From Chlorokybus atmophyticus (Eukaryota; Streptophyta; Chlorokybophyceae; Chlorokybales; Chlorokybaceae), in assembly GCA_009103225.1 (NCBI GenBank), contig RHPI01000003.1, forward strand, positions 407,332 to 471,331: 64,000 nucleotides of DNA, in the 5' to 3' direction. Positions within the stretch are counted from its first letter, which is position 1, and the number at the start of each line of letters is the position of its first letter. The translations under genes and the position numbers were made by a program. Under the pieces are notes generated by a model. It did no database searches, was not told the DNA's origin, and saw only the letters and a program-made list of their open reading frames with translations. Shown here in pieces: positions 53,325-64,000 of the stretch.

Positions 53325-54894
53325 TACTGCTGCCGTCAACGCAACCCTTAATACAAGGCAATGCAAGGAGCACTCCACCTCTGAGCAAGCAGCAACGAAT
53401 AATGCCACTGAGCAACACCAAGGCGTTAGAAGACAGCCTTACCAACTTGGCAGCAATGCACACACCCCCTCCTCCTGCTCCTCCTGCTCCGCTGCCTCCG
53501 CCGCTTGCAGGACGGGCGCAGACTGTGCCACGTGGAAAGGTGGGATTTGTCCTGTGTTCGTTAGCAGCAGCTGTGACAGAGATCTGGCGGGAATGCTTGT
53601 AGGCAGCCTAGAGGAAGATTCCTCCCGCGCTTTACAGTCTACCCTCGCTATAAAAGTACACTGCTTTTGAATCTGATCATTCTTACAATTCATAAAGGCA
53701 TATACAGTATAGCGAGGTAATGCGTCATGATGTATCGTATTCTAACTCAGCATACCGTCAACTTTTATAAGCAATTGCCATCACTGTAACTCATTTGCTG
53801 CGTAGTCATTACGTATACATATATATATATATATATATTACAAACACCGTATCCACTAAATTCGCTAAATTGAAACTAAGCTGGTTTATTCAACCTATAT
53901 GCGTACACTCAACTTCATCTATATCTTCATACATACATCACGTGAATATTCTGTACACTATGGCATCATTGAATGTACTACCAAAAAACCTTTTTGCAGG
54001 GAAAGGGAGGGGGGGGGGGGGGGGGGGNNNNNNNNNNNNNNNNNNNNNNNNNNNNNNNNNNNNNNNNNNNNNNNNNNNNNNNNNNNNNNNNNNNNNNNNN
54101 NNNNNNNNNNNNNNNNNNNNNNNNNNNNNNNNNNNNNNNNNNNNNNNNNNNNNNNNNNNNNNNNNNNNNNNNNNNNNNNNNNNNNNNNNNNNNNNNNNNN
54201 NNNNNNNNNNNNNNNNNNNNNNNNNNNNNNNNNNNNNNNNNNNNNNNNNNNNNNNNNNNNNNNNNNNNNNNNNNNNNNNNNNNNNNNNNNNNNNNNNNNN
54301 NNNNNNNNNNNNNNNNNNNNNNNNNNNNNNNNNNNNNNNNNNNNNNNNNNNNNNNNNNNNNNNNNNNNNNNNNNNNNNNNNNNNNNNNNNNNNNNNNNNN
54401 NNNNNNNNNNNNNNNNNNNNNNNNNNNNNNNNNNNNNNNGGGAGGGGGGGGGGGGGGTCGACTTGTTGGAAAGCTACTTGAAAAAGCAGCAACCGTTTTG
54501 CAACATAAATACCTGTAGAGGCATCTCAATGACCCAAGAACGATTTTGTGCATTGCAGAGTTTTGCACGAACTCAGCGAGCGATCTGGGGCAAAGGACAC
54601 AACAGTACATAGGTAGGAGGGGTCATAATACTTCAGGGTTGACTACTACAAAGTCCCAAAACCAAGTGGGATACACATACGGGATAATAGATAGGCAGTT
54701 ATAGCTAGGTAGGGTTTGCTTTTTGTAACCGGCCAAGCTAGTGTGCCCCACGAGAAAACCACGTATGGTGCAGATCAGACCTTTGTTGCGGGCTGTGCTG
54801 CACCAGACTCCAACATATTCCTACAGCATCAAACTGTACAGCACTGCACTCAGTACAATAAGCCCCGTTGCCCCCCACAACCACAAAATCAATG
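53325..54894. other. Intergenic DNA between glyoxalase and exportin genes, with assembly gap
   Basis: Contains the glyoxalase promoter, a (TA)n microsatellite at about 53814-53838, and the N gap. Sequence on both sides of the gap shows no gene. Exportin's 3' untranslated region must start at 54894. Confidence 0.5.
54028..54439. other. Assembly gap of 412 N flanked by poly-G
   Basis: The Ns are preceded by a GGG run from about 54008 and followed by GGGGAGGGGGG. The true gap size is unknown. Long open frames reported across it are artefacts of untranslated N codons. Confidence 0.98.
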
Positions 54895-57800
54895 TTAACT
54901 GTCGACCATCTCATCTTGCAGCTCTGATGGCGCCATCATTCCCGGGATACTGCGCATGCGTTGTCTCTCCGCTTCCGCCTTTGCTGCCGCCTCTTCCGCG
55001 TACAACTCCGCATTGTCCTGTTGATCAAACATTAGTTGCAAACCACCATGCCTGTGCCAAAGGCAAGCATGGCCTTTCTACTGATGACAACTATAGACGC
55101 ACCTGAGACGCAAAAACTTTGGTATTGACAAGGAAGTCTCGTAGATGGTTCTTGAAGGCAGCAAGATCTGCTTTAAGCTCAAACAACCCGTCTACGAATG
55201 TTGTCACCTGCCATGATGTTAATGAGTGAATTGTGTTTGCATGTTGACCGGCGGAAAGCAAACATCCAATCATGCACAGGGCAGATACCTGCACAGGCGT
55301 CATGTTTGGGAAGGATGTTGCCAGCAACTGTTTGGTCCTCTCGCTGATGAAGGCAGAATTGCTGGGGTAAGCCGTCGGGCCCAGAGTAGCAACATCCCAC
55401 AACGGAGCTGTGATGGCACCAGAGTCAACCTGGATGCACACAGCAGAATCGCATTAGCACGAGACAAGTGCAGGATGCGTTCAACAGTAGTCTAAAGGAT
55501 GTCGTGTGAGACCAAAGAGAGCATCAACACGAGGCATTTATTCCTACCACTGTGAAAAGATGCTGCAGAATGAGCGCATGCAGCTTGAAACCGGGTTTAT
55601 GGAAAGTATCGGTAAGCACTGCAAATATCTCCTGCTCTAGGGTGAGAAAGTAGGTTTGGTAAAACTGCGTGCCCATGTTGGAGTTCTGGAAAGAGCCCAA
55701 CATTTCCAACAGCAAATTCAACCCTGTTTCCGCAACATTGCGCTCTGTGTGGCGGACAGCCCAGATGATGGAGTCGATAACAAGCTGCGACACGACGAGG
55801 TAAGTACTGCAGTAAAGCAAGAGCTGCAGTCAAAAAGACACAGGACTGTCGGGTATAGGTGGGTCTGATTTTTGGGGGTTGTTTGTGTGTGTGTTGTGGA
55901 AGAGGCGGGGGTAAAAACTTGCTATTGACCTTCAAGTGTGCAGGCGGCAGCTGGAATAGGCATTGAAAGCAGTGGTTGGTAATCGCACGCAGAAGTGAGA
56001 AAAACCGCAGCCGATGTTCAGGGTAGTCCTCGAAATTAACCGTGATCATCTGCAGCGTGCATTCAAACACCGCCTCAAAAATCCTTGGCACCTCATCCAC
56101 CATTGCCGCCTTCAACCTAAACACGTATCATATGGTCACAAAGGTGGATGCACCACACCACATTTGCAAGGAAAACAACAAATCTGACCTGTTGATGATG
56201 GTGGCAAATAATGATAGCACTTCTGCGTCGCGAGCATCAGGCACATTGCGCGCATAATCCCCAAGAATGGGGTCCAGCATAGCAGGAACAAACTGTTTGG
56301 CGACCATATCTGTATCTTCACATTTATCTACGAAGTTCTCAACAAGCCGGAGCACCTGCACAGGCTCAGTCAGTCCCTCGATCATATGTGCTGTCGCATG
56401 CCCCTGCAGCGTCACGTACGTGCTTCTTGACAGACCGCAACAGCTTTACGAGGGCCGTCCGACTGGCGTATGGGCCGCCAGTGGCAATCTGTGAAGATAT
56501 CAACTCGCTGTACACGCGGTAAATATTGAGCATGTCCAAGAAGATCAGAGATATCTGGGTGACGAAGGGCTGTCCTAATGAGGTGCACACGGACACGTTT
56601 TGCTGCAGGATGTTGGCAACATTACGGATGACATCTGGGGTTTTCAGCACTTCCAGATTGGTCCTGGCTTGTGCAATGACCTGTTGCCATTGCGAGTTGG
56701 GCAACTCCATCAACTTGGTCAGATACTCGTCTCGACGCTGGGGGTCTCCTTCGGCCTGCATAAGGAAACACAATGCACAAGAGTCTCCTCACAGTGTGAT
56801 GTGTGATTGTACGCAATTTGTTTTTTTTAATTTTAACCCGCTAAAACAAGAAGGAATAAGCTGACCTGCACCATCATTGCAACAGCTTCATAGAAGACGT
56901 GTATTTGATGCGACTCCAGATCAGCTATAATAGCTGGCAGAATTCGCAGTAGCTCACAGACAAACGGCTCACTTTCCTGCACCTGACCGAGGACAGTGTT
57001 CTTAAGACTGCCATTTGACACAGCAATAATGCACCCCATGCATTGCACAAAGGGCACGTGCCTGCGGTATGACAAACTTCCTTTTGCACTTCTGCGCAAT
57101 CTTCAGGAAGGTGTCACATGCCATGTCTTGCACTCCAGGGTGCAGCTCGTGCATAAACTCGAACAGCTTGTTCACCACCGTCTTCAAGAACTTCCAATGT
57201 GCACGCAGGAATCGCGGGTACTGACCAACAACATACCTGCACAAAAGAAGCTGAATGTTGTAGCGCACTTGTACGATGCGCACAGAACGCGAGACTTTGA
57301 TCAGGTCATTACGTACATGATGTTTGAAGCTATCACTGCTTTATGGTCTTTGCCACGGGTGATCTCGCAAAGGTTGAGCAGATCTCGGATAACAGTAACC
57401 AGAAAGCGGTTCTCCTGGTCCTCAGCCATAGAGCCGGATATAGAGCCGATGGCCCAACAAAGGGTGTTCAGGTTGTTCCAGCTCCACTCTCGCCCATTGA
57501 GCTGCATGGCTAACTTTTCAAGCATTTGACTCTCTGTGTCCTCGTGATCCAAGTGAGAGAGATAAATCAGAGTCTCCCTCATGACTTTATAACGCATCAG
57601 CTCATCGGTATCCTTCATGGTTTCACGCACGATATTTCCATTCTCATCTTCCACAATGAGGACCTCTTCAGGCTTTGCCATGCGACTGATCTGCACATTC
57701 ACAAGTTGCAATGAACAAACAATTAAGCAAGAAGTCAGCGCAAGCTAGTAAACACCAGGTGCCAATATACCATTAGCAGTCGAAGCTTGGACATTGGTGC

Positions 57801-60800
57801 AGCGTATAGCTGCTTGCGAGCAGAGGCAGCTGATTGAACAGCTGAGGTGACTGCTCCAAATGCGAACGGAGTCACCGGTAAAGGCTCAAGGGCGCACTCA
57901 GACTGGAATAGGTCGCAAACAAGCGAATTCCAGTAGTCGAGGCATACCTGAAGTGTCAAGCCAAATCCATGTCTGTACATACATACAACTGTAGCATTGC
58001 TGCGAGCCGTCTCAGGCACAGGCTCACCTTGAAGACTTCAGTGTCTTCAATATACGATAAGCCAAGCAGGTACTCAAGGCCAGCAAGTAATGCCTGCTGG
58101 TTTTCTGAGGTGACCTCCAGCAAACCAATGTGAACCTGCAAGAAACGGATGCACTAAGGATACCAAATCAAGGATAGTCGCATGCGTTACCAACAAAAGC
58201 TCAAGATCCAGTACCTTGAAGTAACTTGTAAAAAAGAGAGCCAAGTTTTGCAGGAAAGCCTGCCAAAATATACCCACACTGTCAACCACAACTCAGTGTG
58301 CCCTTCTGTTAGCTACTATGCCCGAAAGCATTGCACAAAGTGTACCCAGACATGAATACAACCTACTGGATGATTTCGTGATAAGTGAAAAACCGACTGT
58401 ACAACATGTTAGTCGCATGCTCCCATCATACCGGCACATAGCTGAAGTGACATGACCCTTGACCTAATTCAGCCATCAGTCGAACTATGCCTTGAGAAAC
58501 CACCACATGCAGCAAAGGCTGCTCTGGGTCTCATGAAAAATATCATCACATGGCTGATGTGAAATGACCCTACACATAATACACGTGGCCCATCAGTCGA
58601 ACTATGCCTTGAGAAACCACCACATGCAGCAAAGGCTGCTCTGGACCTCATGTAAAGTATCGTCACATGGCTCATGTGATATGACCCTACACATAACACA
58701 CGTGGCCCATCAGTCGAACTATGCCTTGAGAAACCACCACATGCAGCAAAGGCTGCTCTGGAACTCGTGAAAAGCATCATCACATGGCTCAAGTGACATG
58801 ACCCTACACCTATGCGTGGCCCATCAGTCGAACTATGCCTTGAGAAACCACCACATGCAGCAAAGCTGCTCTGGATCTCGTGAAAAGCATCATCATGGGG
58901 CTCACTACTCATCAGCAGTAATTATCAAAAGCACTGGAAATGCAACTGCTAATGCATGCTATGGTGAAATATGCTCACATATGTCACAAAAGCCGACTGA
59001 AAAACTTGCCTGTTCCTCATTGGTGCCATTCTGGTACGCTTCCGGAATGTTGACACCTGGAGGCAAGATGACCTACACAACCAAGAGACAAGTGGTGTTT
59101 ATACAACGCGTGTTCACACTTTGACAGCAAAGACACCTGCCGATGATGCACGCAACACAGAAACACCCCATCTTTACAACACTCGTACCTGCAGCTGGCT
59201 CACAGTCACAGTATATAATTTTACAAAATGCACATCATAATACTGTCCAACACTGAGTGCAGCAATCTGCACAAAACAAAATGTCACCTTGTCTGGCCAG
59301 CAGAGCATCCCTCACGCACAATGCAAAACAGTTGTTGACGTTAACCTGTAGAAGAATCACGCATCAACACCTCACCTCCGTCAGGCACTGCAATGTAACG
59401 TTGCGAAATGACGGATTTGGGAACAGCTTCAACAGCGTGTCCAGCTGCAGTACAATCACAATTGAGCCCACATGCAAAGCAGAAAACCAAGTCAAGCTGT
59501 CATCTGGAGCACTTACCAGATTTCGCTCAAAGATATACCCCAAAGGTATCCATGACAAAAAGGCGTGCAGTGTTGTGAGTGTAGTTCGCACAAGCTCAGC
59601 TCGTGTGGAGTGCGCCAAAACAAACTCACACAGCTCATGAATGTTCATGAACTCACTGCCAAGACACAATGCTCAGCCACTTGAGCTCCCACATTGACAG
59701 TGGCAGTCAATTGCGAACTTACTTGTTGAGAGTATTTTTCAACTCTTTGATTTTGGCCTGCGTCATTTCTCCTCTTGAGAAATCAAAGACCTCTTCACTC
59801 AACAACTGGCATGCACGTCCACAGTCAGATTATGTCGACACAATGCTGATGTGAGGTTATGACAATGCAAAGCTTTGCGCCCAACCTTGAGGATAATCAT
59901 GCAGTTTTCGCAGAGCGTTTCACTGCTCTTTGCTGCCCCAACAAGATCGGGAATGAAGCTTTGCCATCGTGCTGGCCACTCATGTTTCAAAACCTGTTTC
60001 AACAAAACAACGTCTGAGCCTGTGCAAATGGACATGTACAAGACTGCCTGGTGTTTTTGATGACTGACCTGCACCAAGATCACATTGAGTTTGTTGATGA
60101 ACACGCGTTCCCTCCTGAATGTCGCCTCATCTGAAGAGAGCTGGAGAAAAGCAGCATTGGTGTGTTGCTTACAGCAGTTCCTCAAAGCGCATACCACCAA
60201 ATCACAAGCATGCAGGTACCTTGATAATTAGGTTTGATATGTAGTTTTTGATGCCATCGCGCTGTTCTACTGGGAGAGCGTTCCATCGATATTTTATGGC
60301 ACCTTCCAAGATCTGTGCATAGTTGATTGGCATGTACACAACCGGTTTGTATTGTTAAAGCAAGGAGCTACGAGCTGTGCGACATTTAGTCCAACTCACC
60401 TGCAGCGCAAAGTACTTCGAGTTTTGACTGTGAGAGCCCTCAAGAATGGCATCAACTCGTGTCCATGCATCTGGGTGCTCTTGTAGCTGGCGAAGAACCT
60501 TTTCTGCAGCTACCCTCTGCGGAAACATGACAAACGCTAAGTCTTGCATGGCAGGCTAGGATTACTAAAGGTTTGCAACAAAACCAACGAGCAGGATGAG
60601 AACCCTGGCATGCGGATATGCCGCGGTACCAGCACAAAATGGTGCTGTTGCCAAATGCTGCTCTTCAAGCACATGTTACCAGGTGTAGTGCTCGATGCAC
60701 TCCGTCATTAGTTACATGAAAGCGCCTCATGACCAATGCGCAAAACCACTCTCAAAACCCTGCTCGGTAAGACTTGGTAAGACTGCTACAGAGCTTGTTA

Positions 60801-61403
60801 CGACATGTGTAGCGCACAAATCGCACCAGTGGGCAGCCCAGCTACAGATTTACAACGCTAACATGCAGAAAGCAACTACACTGCAACTACCTACAGCTAC
60901 TTAAGCTCAATCATCCAAACAACATGGAAGCCCGTTCCGTTTAGCTGATAGTCAATAAGCATACCAACAAAGAGACTGACTGTCCTGACATGCATGCACA
61001 GCAGCAAACTGAGCATTCCGATTGAGCAAAGCACGATTAGAGCAAAACCAGCGGCAACCAAGCACCTCAGAGATCACTCAGTCGACACCGGTATCACATC
61101 TTACCCAAGCTGAGCATGACATGCTCATCAAGATCAAACTGCGCTCGCATGCAAAGTCATACTTCAGTGTAAGGCAGACGCTGCCCAAAATTTACTTCTG
61201 CATTATGTTCTGAGGCTCGTCACAAGACATGCACAATGATGAACAGCATGAGCGCTAACCTCCTGAGGAGAGCCAGCGCCGTAGAATGCGTTTACGGTGG
61301 CGTCCAGGAGCGGCACATCAAAAGCGCTGCTGAAATTCAGCAGCTTCTCTGCAACAGGAGCCATGGCGCCATTGCCGTTAGCAACCGCCATGCCCATTGC
61401 CAT
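54895..61403 (-). CDS. XPO1: Exportin-1 / CRM1, nuclear export receptor for leucine-rich export signals
   Basis: Twenty-three exons give 1085 aa (animal XPO1 is about 1071): 61403-61260, 60516-60400, 60312-60220, 60140-60069, 59993-59886, 59805-59723, 59655-59517, 59444-59376, 59266-59189, 59072-59010, 58259-58215, 58135-58028, 57947-57771, 57690-57317, 57236-57062, 56982-56866, 56755-56420, 56355-56189, 56116-55930, 55784-55548, 55429-55289, 55207-55103 and 55017-54895. HEAT-repeat blocks along the chain include the importin-beta N-terminal segment ([13 protein letters not shown]), [33 protein letters not shown] and [14 protein letters not shown]1 exports cargo with RanGTP. The NES-groove cysteine that leptomycin B modifies is kept ([13 protein letters not shown], Cys about 510). 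Introns 10 and 15 begin with GC. Intron 10 (750 nt) holds a minisatellite. Confidence 0.97.
58474..58900. repeat. Minisatellite, four copies of about 117 bp, in exportin intron 10
   Basis: The phrase CATCAGTCGAACTATGCCTT recurs at about 58474, 58591, 58708 and 58822 (periods 117, 117 and 114). Copies differ by scattered substitutions and short indels. The array lies wholly between the exons ending at 59010 and starting at 58259. Because the period is a multiple of three, the minus strand stays open for 147 codons, but that frame has no start context or family and is not treated as a gene. Confidence 0.9.

Positions 61404-64000
<2,597 letters not shown>

Noticed and set aside
53795..54612. Five overlapping frames of 180-237 codons
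   Set aside because: They consist mostly of N codons across the assembly gap, with poly-G giving Gly or Pro runs.
58474..58900. Possible CRISPR-like array
   Set aside because: The copies are head-to-tail repeats without distinct spacers, and the DNA is nuclear and eukaryotic.
58469..58912. 147-codon minus-strand frame with a repeated 39-residue unit
   Set aside because: It is produced by the intronic minisatellite, whose period is a multiple of three. It has no family match I recognise and lies within an exportin intron.

Overview
This is eukaryotic nuclear DNA from the green lineage, most likely a flagellated green alga. Genes are split into many short exons with GT-AG introns. Four encode plastid-targeted or plastid-envelope proteins: phytoene desaturase, the photosystem II assembly factor LPA2, an RH3-type DEAD-box helicase and the import receptor Toc34. 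A plant-type two-domain glyoxalase I also has a transit-like leader. IFT46, an intraflagellar-transport protein, points to a lineage with cilia, so a chlorophyte or early streptophyte alga is more likely than a land plant. I cannot name the species. There is no operon, phage, CRISPR array or defence island.

Thirteen protein-coding genes could be reconstructed from start to stop by joining exons by hand. In every case the exon lengths sum to a whole number of codons. Order and strand: RanBPM (-, 6440-10298), RNF10-type RING protein (-, 11622-15962), CSN5 (+, 16254-18320), OSCA/CSC1 channel (-, 19693-24559), Toc34 (+, 25439-28571), EB1 (-, 30326-32524), phytoene desaturase (+, 34763-37789), LPA2 (-, 38861-40083), LSM6 (+, 40254-40958), RH3-like helicase (-, 42277-45822), IFT46 (+, 47085-49158), glyoxalase I (-, 50796-53324) and exportin-1 (-, 54895-61403). 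From RNF10 to the glyoxalase the strands alternate strictly, giving five head-to-head pairs. The two tightest, LPA2/LSM6 (170 bp between start codons) and RNF10/CSN5 (291 bp), look like shared promoters.

The left 6 kb and the right 2.6 kb hold no gene I can support. The left part carries a roughly 0.8 kb inverted-repeat element flanked by TA (5382-6188), one copy of a 75-bp dispersed repeat (its twin is at 10417-10491), a perfect 19-bp hairpin and an 18-bp palindrome. The right edge runs into an (AC)n tract of at least 244 bp. A 412-base N gap between poly-G runs lies at 54028-54439.

The genes are not one pathway. They are housekeeping functions: ubiquitin ligase and signalosome parts (RanBPM, RNF10, CSN5), nuclear export and RNA processing (XPO1, LSM6), plastid biogenesis (Toc34, RH3, LPA2, PDS), cytoskeleton and cilium (EB1, IFT46), ion signalling (OSCA) and detoxification (glyoxalase I). 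The most interesting observations are structural: four GC-AG introns, an 11-nt micro-exon in the channel gene, a 117-bp minisatellite inside an exportin intron, an acidic N-terminus on Toc34, and the TA-flanked element. I did not find a new multi-gene system.
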